A stretch of DNA of 64,000 nucleotides from Plasmopara viticola (taxonomy: Eukaryota; Oomycota; Peronosporomycetes; Peronosporales; Peronosporaceae): positions 806,001 to 870,000 of the forward strand of contig MBPM02000017.1 in the NCBI GenBank assembly GCA_001695595.3. The letters run 5' to 3'. Positions within the stretch are counted from its first letter, which is position 1; every line of letters begins with the position of its first letter. Below, piece after piece: positions 22,601 to 34,271 of this stretch. The notes below the pieces were generated by a model, which saw only the letters and a program-made list of their open reading frames with translations, ran no database searches and was not told where the DNA came from. The position numbers were made by a program, and so were the translations under genes.

Positions 22601-25600
22601 ATTCTCTTACAGTCGAATTAGAATCACGGAGATGATAAATGCAATGAATCGTGTTTATGTCGATAACCGATAGTACCAATGTCGCGTCGGTGTGTTTCTT
22701 GAATTTCTGCAGATAACTTTTTTCTGGTGACAGTGAAGATTATACGTGATTGTAAGGCTAACAAAGACATTCCATATCTCACTTATTCCCTCCACAGCCG
22801 CCCGCAAACCAATATTGCAAGCATGATTGGTGCACAAAGCCAAGCGCTATCGATCTATAGCTTGACAGAGCTTAATTCTTCGCAGCAAGTCTTCTCGCGC
22901 CTATCGGGTAAAAGCTATATCCGCGGCAAACAGAACGGGTGGTTGTGGATTTTAGGCTTCTTAAGCCTTGACACGCTAAAAGGAGGGAGCACGCAAGCCG
23001 CAAATGGTACGTCCTCACTCAAATAAAACATTCGAAGATGAATAATTGCTGGTCAGCAGCTTGGAAATCTAATGCATTCTTTAAGTTCCGTAGGAGGTGC
23101 GATAACATTTGGTTCCTGGCTCTGTAGTTCTCCTCTACCCTCTCCACCTGAAGCTTGTGAGGCTTTAACACTGCACGTGGAGTGGCACGCAAATGACGTA
23201 TTAGTGCTCGTATTGGACAGCACTCACTCCATACCGTCAATATCGTGCCCTGCTTTCAATGAAGGAAGTCATGCTAATGCACAAAGAGTAAATATGAACT
23301 TAAAAAGTACTTCACCGAGCAGCGCTCATTGCGAGCAGCGTTTACTGCATAATAGTCGGATATAGGTCATAGCAGCAACAGTAGGGTACTGACGATGCAT
23401 AAGGAATGAAGCATAGCCAACTGATCGACGGCCACTATAAGAAGCGCTTATATTATGTCCACCATAGTATGGCTGGTTTGAGGCCAACATTTTCGGGGAA
23501 ATATTTCCGTTGCATGTGAAGTGGCCCCTTTCTTGCTGATTGTATGCTCTGATAAGCACAGCTCATGGCTGGACGTCAATGTAGATGTCGATCCTTGAGT
23601 GCATTGTCGCGTCGATTGCATTCGAACGCGAAACGTCTTATGGACTGCCGATCTTCCCATCGGAAAGTAGGTAACGCATCGCGCTTATTGAGCAGCCCTC
23701 TACTATATATCCCTAATAAAAAGTACGGTCAAAGCAAAATAAGCTTGAAACCTTTCCCCTTGGCTAATTTCCCCCTTGAGCTTGACGAGACTTTCATTGC
23801 TGAGCTTGCTGGGTGTAGCAAGGGCGAATGCCGAAATAAAAAGATGTTTAGCGTGAAATACTTTTCTGGTACTGATAAACGTTGAGAAATTCACTGGATA
23901 CGTATACCCATTTGTTAAAGTCTAAGATGTGGTCTCACGAACCTTCGGCGCTACCACCTGACGCAGGAGTTCGTCATTTTGGACGCTCCGTGGTACATAC
24001 TCATCGCTTGTACCCCGCAAAACAGACCTTCTGCGGCTTTTGACGAATTTTGGGGCGGCAGGAGCACTGAAACCCGGACTCAATTTGAGGAGTGTGATAA
24101 AGCAGTTAATAATACTAAAAGCAACGATCCAGCGTCATTTGCTCCTTATTTCTTTCAAATTACAAAGCGGGCTTTTTTTTGGTAAAATAACATTCCCTAC
24201 TTCGCGCCAACACTCTGTACCAAGAGACAGACGATAGATGAAGCATCGTACACGCTTGTAACAAGCAAAGTGCAGTCGATCTCCTGACGCAAAAAACGGT
24301 ATATGGATGATTCGCAAAACAACGTGACGAAATGATACTGTTTAACACACTCAACTTAGTCGACGGGTGTTGTAACTCCTTGATTGAAAGAGTGACATAC
24401 CCTTGACTGATAATTTCACATCAAGCGGTATGCTCTGGGATTGGTGATCATGCCTTAAGTGCTTTGCGACGCTTAATAATAATCTTAACAATGCAGTCGG
24501 TCAGACCCCGCACATCCGGGCTTTAATGACGTTATCGACAATATAGCCAAAGTCGCCCAAAGCACAGGAAGACAGACGCGGAAAGCCATGTTGTCTCTCT
24601 TTTTAGCAATGTTTGATGCATGCGCAGGGATAAGCTCTACGACTTTTCAGACGAGCGCATTTTTGAGCGGAAAAATCTCTTTTAATGTAGTTGATGGGGA
24701 TGTGTGACCTTTAGAAAGATCTTGCAACGATCAAGACTATTGCAAAGCGACCGATTTCCTTGATCCGATAAAGTGGGTTGGCCTTACTAAATAATTACAC
24801 AAGTATACAGCGAATTACGAAGCTGCGACTAGGTTACAAATGAGTGAGGCAACACATTCTAGCATATATATAGTCAGAAATAGCCCGTTACAGACGCCAA
24901 ATTTGTCTTCGTCGGGTACAAAATGATCGTTCGGTGTCGCCTTTGACTCGTCAGAAATTGTTATCAGCACTGCACTGCTGAAGAGATTCAATATCGGGGG
25001 ACTTTATTCGAATCTACGCTGTTATAAAGAATAACTTGTCCATCACATAGAGCTAAAATCTCGTCGGAGTCAGGGTGGATCGGCTAAACACTAAGTGGTG
25101 TGTAATTTATGCTGATTTTGAATTGCTTAAATACGCTACAAAGTCACCTGTCTTTTCGCAAAACTCGATCAGGTAGCTTGTCTTCTTAGCTGCGTATAAT
25201 TTTGAGCTGAGGGAGAATCCAGGAGATCATAAGGCTCTGACGGATGTGCTTTTGTTTCACACAAACTCTTTCCACAGCTGTGGCGCGCTTGCGCATGCGT
25301 AGCTTGCTAAATACTATGGTATGCATTAAGTACAACGACCCAGCCCATGTTAAAGTAAGGTTGCATTGGCTCTCGATCAAAGCTGGCCTGTGATTTGGAG
25401 ATTTAGTCAAAATTATTCACCACATGTATTGTCCTTTACAGTGAAAGAATAAAAAATGCATCCTTTTAAGGACTAATTAATCATTGCATGGCGGTTATTT
25501 TAGTCGACGGAAGACAGGTCGACGGGTAGAACCGACCCGAGCTGTACAGAAGGTTCAAGGAAGATTGTATGCTCATTGTAATGTTCTCAGCGGAGCCGAG

Positions 25601-26200
25601 TCCATGATTCTTTTCTTAGGCTGATGATTTTATCCGGATAAAAATGAAGGTACTAACCTTACAATGTGCGACCAAGATTATGTATAGTGTAGCGTCATTA
25701 CTACAATACTGCCTACTAAGTAATTTTTTGCTAGCAAAATCAACAATAAAAGACCTTTTGGATGCTCTTAGTTGTAAACTTGATCTTTGTAGAACGAGAA
25801 CGTTGCCTCGAAAAGAAAATGACTTTCAGCTTCATCAGCAACAAAAATAACACGATCTATGAATGCATTGCGAAGACTTTTGTATGTATTTGTCTCATTT
25901 AAATGCCTTAGTACGTGAATTGTTGATATGCAACACACGACACCGTTGCTATCCTCGCGAGCCAACTTCACATTTGGTACATTGGTCCCACTAACTTTGT
26001 TATGGACGATTCATGGAGGCTTAGAAGACACTTTATGGTCTCTGGGGTCAGGACATTTCTCCTTTCTACGCAGTGAGCTCAGTATGAAATCGGCGGCTTG
26101 ATGTAATTCGAAACAGAAATCAAAAGTGAAACAGGCTCCAATTGGTGAAAAATGTCCGGTATTATCTTCTTATCACTGATGACCGTGAAGAAATTAAATA
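16601..26200. other. AT-rich region without a supportable gene
   Basis: Nearly 10 kb with many stops in all frames. Only short frames occur, and none has a signal peptide, known domain or paralogue in this window. The longest are 17424-17792 (plus, 122 residues) and 19953-20558 (plus, 201 residues, listed separately). No tRNA, rRNA, LTR pair or tandem array was recognised. It contrasts with the effector blocks on both sides, which are densely duplicated. Confidence 0.5.
19953..20558 (+). CDS. Unrecognised open frame, 201 residues, doubtful
   Basis: The frame runs from an ATG at 19953 (MSFSILFWERKHQY) to a TAG at 20558. The predicted protein is basic, contains CPCCLRES near the N-terminus and has a Lys/Asn-rich middle (KYLRKYKNDKYNVRF). 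It has no clear signal peptide, membrane segment or known motif, and no second copy in the window. In AT-rich sequence a frame of this length can arise by chance. It is listed only because it is the longest in the region 16.6-26.2 kb. Confidence 0.2.
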   Translation: MSFSILFWERKHQYAIDRTKKAFSKLFLCPCCLRESRSVSIACRLSMQVVGRYCKSIRVLIRVSLFQYKQLGASEHFHPGGYKNLLAINYELVKLLVRPLNSQPLVNVKGHISFIAHLIYSKQNDKMAIFSCKVKYLRKYKNDKYNVRFCERQTTGQSIMPKALSRNFGSIQNDDYVELLMRCFVADEKNKVESQTPRQRL

Positions 26201-26894
26201 ATCGTAAGGAGCCATTTCATATCGATATAGCGACTTTTAAAAAGTTCGATCAGCGTTTCAGTGGTCCATTCTCAAATGCGCATAATGTTGCTTCGGCCCT
26301 CTATAGATTATGTAAAACATGTAGCTACTGAAATCGCGATCACTGCCGTTTTTTACGCCTTTGGCCAGCTTTTTAAGCAGCAGATGCTCTAAGCGGAATC
26401 CCAAATAACGCGTATTATCATTTCTTACCGCCTGCGCGGTCAACGCTTCGACCCCAATTGGCGCTTGTCTTATACTCGCTATTCAGAGTTAAAAACATCG
26501 CTTTTCAGTGTTGAAAACATTAAGTCGTCAGCGTCGTCTCCAAATTGGACTTGACATCGCTTTTCCACTTTTTTAACTCCGCACTATGAAAAATTCTTGC
26601 GCATCCACCTTTTGTGAGACCAAAAAATATAAAAGATTAGTTCCAAATTTCTCTGCTTTGAAGGCACGGTGAATAAACCTTTGCCGCAAAAGCCTTATTT
26701 TCGCTCGTGAATGTATAAAGTTCGAAAAAAAACGATGAAGTTGCAATTGACTTTAAATGACATGCACGCCATCGCCGCCGGACACCATTCGTTTGGTATC
26801 CCTCAGCATCAGAGGCTTTCGCCGCAACTTTGGCAGTCATACACAAAGTTACAAGAGCAAATACTGTCAGCGCCATGACACACCGCAAACGCAT
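26060..26894 (-). pseudogene. RxLR-like effector pseudogene, member H
   Basis: On the minus strand an ATG at 26894 opens MRLRCVMALTVFALVTLCMTAKVAA, a clear signal peptide. KASDAEGYQTNG and VRRRWRACHLKS follow, a decayed form of the family motif. The frame then runs through a non-homologous tail to a stop at 26637. The family resumes out of frame near 26615-26520: VDAQEFF, KKWKSDVKSNL and, after another shift, DLMFSTL. It continues at 26443-26258 with FRLEHLLLKKLAKGV and SSYMFYIIYRGPKQ. At least three frame changes make it dead. Its signal peptide differs from the MVS/MIS types of the other members, so it is a separate lineage. Confidence 0.75.
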
Positions 26895-28030
26895 AGAGTC
26901 CAAAGCTTTGTTGACTTGAAAGTTGGCGGATTGGAAGGAAGACCAAATAGGCACAAGTTTTACTCGCATCTTTGTCCGGGGAAACGTGTTATTTTGTTTA
27001 TTCTACAATTTGGCAACATTCTGGTCGTGAACCTCTGGTGGGATCGGCTGTAATTGGATTTTTTTATTTGATTTCGCGCTTTGCGATATACAAAACGTCT
27101 ACTTGAATCCACTTTTATCTTCTCCGCCACAATGGCGTGGCAGCGGATCGACTCGCAAGTCTGCAAAGGATGACAGACTTGCTTTATAGCTCACTTTACC
27201 TCAAGATTGCTGGCTAGCGCCCTATGATCAAATCAACTTGCCGCGTATTTTACTCGTAATCTGCGTAGTTCACGACAATCTTTGACATCATTCTAAAGAG
27301 CAAGATTTGCTGCATTATTGGCTTCCTTTTTAGTTAGCCACCTACCACAACAAGAAAAAAAGCTTTGCTTGATGTTTTTCTTGATTGAACTCGTATATTT
27401 TTCACCATTCTTGCTTAAATCCGGGTGGTATGGAGCTTAACGTAACCCGCTCTCACCACTCTTGCCCAAACTGGTGAATTTGAAAAGCGCTTTTGCTGCG
27501 ATTCAGAAGATATTCTGTGCTAGGAATAAACGCATTGCCATTTTGATCTCCAAAACGGATTGCACAACCTTGGAAAGTCCAAAGGTCTTTGATGGCGAGA
27601 CTAATCTTTTCGCTTTGCTTTACCTGGCTTCTTTGCGCTCACTCGCATCATGCTGAGATGGCCTTTAACACGCATAGAGTCAACATCCTTATCGACCCTG
27701 ATCCGTAGGGTGATTTGAGAGAGAGCCGGTCGGACGCTTATCTCTTCGTTTTGTTCTCTTTCTTTTTCCCATCAAGTGGTCGTGACGCATGTCGTCTGAT
27801 GCGAGTAAGCACTTTTCAACAATGAACATCACCTCTCTGCTTAAGGTATCTTCGTATGGACAGGCTTCACAAATTTTAAAATGTTCTGTGCACCGTCAAC
27901 AAGAGCCACAAAAGTAAACACGGTATATTGATGTGATTGCAAAGCCCCGACGTCGGAGCAGACCGCGCTCTATTTTTAAAAATGGGCTCGAAACTGGGCT
28001 CGTCATTGAACAGCTTAATCGTTAAGACGC
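26895..28030 (-). repeat. Duplicated 5' flank of member H
   Basis: No gene. Read on the minus strand it is the upstream region of H. Diverged matches to the upstream regions of A and K include cacgacaatctttgaca near 27270, the block around 27540-27610 (ttgcacaacct, gtctttgatggcgaga) and gacgcatgtcgtctg near 27785. Confidence 0.5.
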
Positions 28031-28826
28031 GGACTAAGCAAGCTACGGGGATGTATACACAAGCGCAGCGCGGCTGGATACGAAGGAAAAGCGGTGACGA
28101 TTTGTATGCAAAATCACAGACAGAACTTTTGTGGGTAATTTAGTTAGCACCAAATGGTTTTAATCGGACCAAACTATCAAAGATTCACCACGTCGTAAGA
28201 TTGTGTGAAAAGCTGGCAACTGTTTAAGTGTCCGCCTTGACAAATAACCTCCTAACATTGCAAAATCTTAAAGCAGCCACAGGCATCTATCGACATGAAG
28301 TCACTTCGCATGACAGAGCAGCAAGCAAAGGGTCTACAGTCGTTGCAATTACCTCCACCGAGAATACAACGTCGCATTAATACCTCAGCGTTCGCGTGGC
28401 ATCAATATGGGTGCATGTACATCAAACACGTATATAAAGTATTAGTGGCGAAGTATACATCATCGCTCCATATAAGGTAAGCAAATTATGATACCTTTCG
28501 AACAGGTACAACACTGACTGAAGACATAAAGCGCACGTTAGTGCCAAGGATAACAATAAACTTCATGGTAAATTGCAAAGATGAGCGAAAACACAAGCGG
28601 TTTGTACTCGAATAGGACGAAGGCATTGAAATGCGAGGAATGTAAGAATAGGACAAAGGCTCTACTTACTGAGCAACTACCCGATAGCCCCAGCAATGCG
28701 ACAGACTGGTAGAATTGTTATCCAAAAGACTAGAACTAGACTCAAGAAAGAGGTGACCAGTCTAGGCTTGAGAAGAATGTCAAGTTACATGGTCTTGAAA
28801 TGCAATGCAAGGTTATTTATACGTCG
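28031..28826. other. Intergenic, no gene recognised
   Basis: AT-rich sequence between the flank of H and the 3' flank of K. I see no reading frame, repeat or RNA gene that I can support. Confidence 0.4.
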
Positions 28827-29108
28827 TTACATCATTCTAATGCATTGTTGCATGCAAGTCTTCAGTTCAGATGACACCCTTGCTACCGTGGCCAACCAGG
28901 CACCAAGCGTCGCTCCTTCATCCAATACGGAACGAGTCTTTTCGGCTACTGACGCCGAACCTTTTCCAGTCATGTTTCCATCTGCTTTGGGTATAACAAG
29001 TGTACAGACACAAAACGTCAATGCAAGAGTTCGTTTACGTCACGTGTAAATCATGTCCAAACGTAATAGTGCATTTCGTTATTAGATTGTTCGCGTGACC
29101 GCACAAGT
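28827..29108 (-). repeat. 3' flank of member K
   Basis: Downstream of K on its strand, about 90 bp after the stop, a frame of 64 codons reads KADGNMTGKGSASVAEKT and ends ARVSSELKTCMQQC. The same block, also largely open, follows member B (5928-6119). Related but frame-broken DNA follows C, D, E, F, G and I. It is therefore part of the duplicated unit, either 3' UTR or a relic C-terminal exon. Confidence 0.5.
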
Positions 29109-30134
29109 CTATTGCAATGCTTCCAACATTGGGTCTAGCAACCTTGAACGAAAGCCATTCGGTAACTCCATACTATCAAACTTTTCGAGAGATGAGCGAA
29201 TTTGCTCGCCATTCCACCCAAGCTTTTGCAGTTTTTCCACCATGTGTTCGCCGATATTCTTTTTCGAGTCAATTTCAGACGCCTTTCTCGCAAGCAAATC
29301 TAATAAAAAGGCATCGTTCTCGACCCCTTTACCCATACTCAGACGGTAAAAAACATTTTGGATCGATTCAAATTGTCCGATAGATCCGAAGTAGTCGTCC
29401 AATTGTTTAGAATAGGTCTCTGATTCGTGCATAAGCCCACCTTCCAATTTAGAAAACCACTCAGGGTCACCTTGATTGTCCGTCATTTGCTGCATTCTTT
29501 TAACCAACTCATCCCGCTGGTCACCTCGATAATACGCATAACGCACAAAATCTGTTTTAGAAATAGGATCTTGCTTCCTTATGCCGGTGGCCAGCTTGCC
29601 TAGCAGCAGATCTTCGAAGCGTTTTGCCTTTGAGTTCGTGTTCGATTCTTTCAAAGCATTCGCAAGGATGGCATCGACTCCGCCATTGACATCATGATGA
29701 AACTCCTTTAACAATGTTGCAAGCATCAGCTCTTCAGTTTTGACGGGAAACTTTGTCCGGACTTGTCTTTCCCACTCTAAAAACTGCTCACTCTCGAAAA
29801 ACCCTTTTGGTTTCACGTCTTTAAGTGTGGAAGACTTGAATAACTCAGCTACATGATCGGTGGGGGTTATGTGTGGGGCAGTTTCACGGCCGAAAACCTT
29901 TCCAACCCCGAAATTTGACCAATTCAGTATGCCTGCTGAAGCTGCGGATTTTAAGGAACGCGCAGGCCATCGCTGTCGTGCATCAAGTGGGTCGGTGATA
30001 GGCGGTGTATCTGGGCCATACTTTTGAGGGTCCCCAGCACCAGAAATCCCCGTCGCCCCGTTGACAGTCTTACACAAGGTGAACACAGCGACCATCGTCA
30101 GCGTCACGACACAACAAAAACGCGTCGAGACCAT
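29109..30134 (-). CDS. Secreted RxLR-like effector candidate with WY-like body, member K
   Basis: An intact 341-residue frame. The start is placed at the ATG at 30134 because the signal peptide MVSTRFCCVVTL...LCKTVNG begins there and the equivalent start is conserved in A, B and C; the frame could extend 29 codons further upstream. The signal peptide ends near residue 26. RQRWPARSLK lies at 53-62, with RSLK at 59-62 in the position of RxLR. The helical body has FLEWERQVRTKF (Trp121 and Phe129), LMLATLLKEF, NGGVDAILANAL, RFEDLLLGKL, DFVRYAYYRG, then NDAFLLDLLARKASE and LQKLGWNGEQI. The W-x7-aromatic spacing and the L-A-x-L-E helix resemble WY-domain RxLR effectors, but no EER is seen. It probably acts in host cells after secretion (family inference). 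Its upstream DNA is shared with A, B and H. Confidence 0.85.
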   Translation of the reverse strand: MVSTRFCCVVTLTMVAVFTLCKTVNGATGISGAGDPQKYGPDTPPITDPLDARQRWPARSLKSAASAGILNWSNFGVGKVFGRETAPHITPTDHVAELFKSSTLKDVKPKGFFESEQFLEWERQVRTKFPVKTEELMLATLLKEFHHDVNGGVDAILANALKESNTNSKAKRFEDLLLGKLATGIRKQDPISKTDFVRYAYYRGDQRDELVKRMQQMTDNQGDPEWFSKLEGGLMHESETYSKQLDDYFGSIGQFESIQNVFYRLSMGKGVENDAFLLDLLARKASEIDSKKNIGEHMVEKLQKLGWNGEQIRSSLEKFDSMELPNGFRSRLLDPMLEALQ

Positions 30135-31290
30135 GACTATTGTTGACTTTCCAGTTGGCAAGTGAAGGCAGAAAGAGAAAATAGAAAATGGAAAACTGTG
30201 AGGGACCACAACTGCTTGCACTACCTTGGCACGAAGACACGTGCTGATGTGTCGAGTTTACAATCTGACATTGAACCTAGTCTCGAACTCTCTCACGGGA
30301 TTGGAAATGGATTGAAAAAGGGTACCATTCCCAAAGAGACCTACCTCACACTAGCGCTGCCTCGTAAGGGTGGGGCTGACGAGTCACTTGCTCGCATCCA
30401 CAAAGATTGCGAATTAGTGTTTCATGAAAAAACCATCATTATCACGCGCCACCATGATTTTTTTACTTGTTTCTTGCATACACGCAATTTATGTGGCCCC
30501 CTGCCACGACAATCCCTGACACTGTTCTCAAGAGAGCTGGTTCAGCCAGCCGCACTTGTGAATCCACCACCTGGATTATTTTCTTACTTAAAGTGGTTAA
30601 TTAGAAGAAATACTGGTTAAAATTTGGATGGTGCAGTGTGGAGTCGCTTAACGCAACCCGCTCTCATCACTGTTGTTGAGCTTAGTAGATTTGGAAAGCG
30701 CTTCCCCTGCGATTTTGCTAGAAACATACATTTACCGGCAATATCTCGTGCCGGACGTGAATGCAATATCATATAAAACACCTACAAAGCTGACTGCACG
30801 ACCTCAAAGCGTCCAAATGTCTTTGATGACGTTAACATCAGAGAAAACTTTTCTTGTTTTGCTTTACCTGGCTCGCTCGCACATCATGCTGATATGGAGT
30901 CAACATCTCATCTTTATTGGCTAACTCGTGAGGGATCTCTAAGATCAAATGTCGATATGGGAGAGGGCCGACCGGCTGTCTCTTTCTTTTTCCCAGCAAG
31001 TGGGCGTGGCGCATGTCGTCTGGCCGTTTACTATACTTTCTACTTTATCTCTTTGATAGAGCATCTCCTTACACAGCGTCTACGTTGTACTGTGTATCAC
31101 ATACGAGATGATTGTCAGCAAGAGCCACGAAAGCAAACACGGCTTATTGATGTGATTGAAAGCCCCAATATGGGAGCAAGGCTGCAAATTATTTCCGGAA
31201 ACGGGCTCAACACTAGACTTGCCAATGAACCGTGCGCGATGCATCCACTAGCGCAGCGCGGCCGGCCACGACAGAAAACCAGTGACGATT
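30135..31290 (-). repeat. Duplicated 5' flank of member K (empty site for both SINE-like insertions)
   Basis: No gene. On the minus strand this is the upstream region of K. It matches A (422 to about 1950) and B (5300 to 4540 in mirror orientation) but lacks the SINE-like element at both of the places where A and B carry it. That supplies the pre-insertion sequence for both insertions. Confidence 0.65.
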
Positions 31291-31429
31291 TGTAGGGTCA
31301 GTAAAACACCGTACTTTTTGACTCTCACCGGCATTCCAAACCACCGGCTTTATTTATAATGGGTCGCCTATTATAAAGATGTTGTGCCTTTTCGAAAAAG
31401 ATCCTATTCTTGTCAACTTCTTACCGAGA

Positions 31430-32290
31430 GCGATGATCTGCGCTGAGCCACCAACACCTTTATATGTGTGTATGATGTACGTGTCGAGCTAGGGGGCCCC
31501 GTTGATGCTAAGCGTACGCTAAAGAACCAAGGCGAAATTTAAGATCGATGAATTCTGAATGACACTGGCGTTTTCCTGATGTCTGCGGATGGCAAATTAC
31601 TTGCCCGCGTCCACACCCCTGCCACTGATTTGTCAATTAGTGTTCTACCAATCAACCATCATTACCGCGTGCAATTCTGTTTTACTCGCTTCTTGCATAT
31701 ACGCAATTTATGTAGCCCGATGCCACGACAATTTTAGACACCAAATTGAAGATCTGAAAATATTCCCTGACTTACATACACTGACCTATTCAATACTATA
31801 GTTATTTATGATGATGCGTAAGGATCGTTTCGAGATATCTACTCGAAATATCTGTTTGGGCTGACGCACGATCATGCTTCCATTTATCTTGGATACAACA
31901 GCTTCACAAACACTTAAGCAGCTAATGACGTCGACACAAGAGATCGTACGTCATGTGCAGTACTATCAGCATACGTCTCGGTGCATCCTTATTGTTGTAT
32001 CGTCACGCAAGACCAGGTAAACGCTCTAAACATTGGATCCAGCAGCATTTTATGAGCCTTAGGCGGGACCTCTTTTTCCTTAAGCTGGCAAAATATTGCA
32101 AAAATTTCGTAGTCAAATTAATTCGCTATGTCAGTAGTACAACGACATATATCATGTTGATCGGAAAACGACGCATGGTACTTATTTGGCTAGCTAGACT
32201 AGCTAGGCTAGCAAGGATGTCCTCTGAGCACAAGGTTTGCTTTGCGATTAATGGCATTAAAATGAGGTAAACCCACTCGCACCGCATCCT
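31430..32290 (+). repeat. Remnant of effector flanks, duplicate of 6430-6860
   Basis: No gene. It carries gtgtcgagct, gttgatgctaagcgtacg, gatgccacgacaatttt and, at the end, gtcctctgagcacaaggt followed by ggcattaaaatgagg, in the same order as 6430-6860. An extra stretch lies near 31790-32210. It marks the left end of the second copy of the large block. Confidence 0.55.
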
Positions 32291-33386
32291 TTAATCCATC
32301 ACGTCAGTTTCAGAGTCGCTAAAGTATGTACCTGTTACACTTAGTAGCCGATTAAATATTCCGAGCAAAAAGAGAGAGTAAAGCTTGCATCATCAAACCA
32401 AAGGGATCAGTGGATGTAACTCACGAAAGCAGTTTCAAGTCCCTCAGCACGTAGCATCCGTTTCAAAAAACTTATGATTCGCTTCAAGGTAGTATCGGAT
32501 TCACTAGCTTGATTCTGAACGGCTGTATTCACAATCATATTTGATCTCAACAATATTTAACCTGTAGAACCGCATTCTACTTCATCCCTTTCGTAGTGCA
32601 CTACTTGTAGACCTTCATGATGCTTCCTTAACTATAATGTTGTCACCTTTGTAGTCACCGATACGAGTGGCTCTCTTACGATCTCCGACTCTTTGACCAA
32701 CCTATCCGCATGTATATCTATTCAGATATCGTGTATATATCGTTATCTCGGCAAATGTGTTGATTCTAGATAACTTCCTTTAGCAATCTACTTACCTTTG
32801 ATTGGACAGCTTCAACTAGCGCTTGTGCAAATCGAAATTTATTTAGCCATTCGAGATCTAGGAACGCGTTTATCTACCATTATTCGAGAATAAAAATAAC
32901 GACGTTGTAAAGTCGAGAAGTACGGTGCTTCGCTTACAATAGAGCTTGTCTGGATTTTTCGTTACCAATCATCTCCACAGAATGGAGTGAAATGCAGAAG
33001 TCATTGGTGAGTTCGGCTCTGGGCCCACCGCCAAAAATACTGCGCGGCCCTGCTTTGCGAGCCTGTATTTTGGGATCAAATAAATATACGACGTGCAATT
33101 CCGTGATTTGAATCGCTATATAGAGTTTTACAATGATGAACAGTAGCTGGCTTTGAACAAACTTTCTTTTATTGTATGAAGTCTGTATTATCGGAGATAC
33201 ACTGCATAAAAAAAAAATTAGTAGAGTTTTGAAACCAGTCTACGCGTGCTATCCTTTTTTATTTTACCGAAGGGTTCAAAAATATCAAAGCATCAGCAAC
33301 GTGCCAAAAGGTCAGAACAATATGTTACCTGCCTAGTATCTTGTCATTCTCCATTTTATCTGCCAACTCTGAAGTCAACAAATCTT
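32291..33386 (+). repeat. Duplicated 5' flank of member I
   Basis: No gene. The sequence is colinear with 6861-7888 upstream of C with scattered substitutions and small indels. It carries an extra copy of the module ttggtgagttcggctctggg...actgcgcggccc near 33005-33055, which C lacks. Confidence 0.6.
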
Positions 33387-34271
33387 ATGGTGTCATTGCG
33401 TCTAAAATGCGTCGTAACGCTGACATTGATCGCTCTTTTAACAATCTGTAAGACTGCCAATGTGGCGGCGAGAGCTTCTACTGTTGAGGAAAGCCAGGCT
33501 CATGGTCCAAATACGCTGCCTTACTTTAATCAATTTCGTCCTGGCGTTCGCCTGTACGCCTCTGAGTCCATCTTCGGCATTTCATTTGAAGCTCGCATTT
33601 GAAGCTCTATCATTATTTATCTTTCCACGCTTCCGAACCAAAGGAAACTGTGGCTGCTCTCTTTCAGTCGTTGAAAGTCGAGAAAGCGAAGGCAGATAAT
33701 TTTTTAAAGAGTCTGCAATTTACAAAGTGGACAAAAAATGGCAAGACAAGATATGGAGACATATCTGAATTTTTTATAGAAACTCAAACATATCGTCAAC
33801 GGTGGAGTCGAGGCAATAATTGCGCAAGCTTTCAAAACGACGACACGCATAAATGGGTACTATGCTTTGAGAATCTACTGCTACAAAAGTTGCGTGATGG
33901 CGTAAATGGCGAAGACTATTTTACTGAAAGTAATTTTGTGCGTTATGCGCTCTATCGCAATCGGCGCGAGACTCCGTGGTTTCGAAAATGCGGCAATTGC
34001 TGAACAGAAATCTTTCACCTTCGTGATTTGTTGACCTCGAAAAAAGGTTTTATACCGATTTCATTAAAAAATCAAGGCTTACTTCCTAGTGGTCAGTGAT
34101 TCAAGGATGGTAGAGGATGTTTTCGAGAATTTGGATTCTGTTGAAGGCTTTAACACCAATGCCTTCATGTTGAATTTGCTTCACAATAAGGCGAACAAAG
34201 AGAAAATTATTGAAGACCTTGTCAATATCATGCTGACTAGCCTGCATAAGGCGGGGTGGACTAACGCCTGA
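33387..34271 (+). pseudogene. RxLR-like effector pseudogene, member I
   Basis: The ATG at 33387 opens MVSLRLKCVVTLTLIALLTICKTANVAARAS and continues to PNTLPYFNQFRPGVRLYAS, where the RRRWPARLL motif is lost. The frame stops at 33602. A second frame carries ETVAALFQSLKVEK, FTKWTKNGKTRYGD, FENLLLQKLRDGVNGED and FVRYALYR, then loses frame at NRRETPWF near 33960 (C still reads ESARDS there). A third frame (34089-34271) carries DVFENLDSVEGFNTNAFMLNLL and LTSLHKAGW, the C-terminal helices that C has lost. It is the equivalent of C in the second block and is independently decayed. Confidence 0.8.

Noticed and set aside
28696..29049. Plus-strand frame of 117 codons downstream of K
   Set aside because: Antisense to the conserved 3' flank of K; the sense frame matches the flank of B.
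30135..30221. Upstream extension of the K frame by 29 codons
   Set aside because: It would put residues before a complete signal peptide; the inner ATG at 30134 is conserved among members.
32190..32220. Run of ctagct repeats
   Set aside because: Only a few imperfect units, too short to be called a microsatellite of interest.
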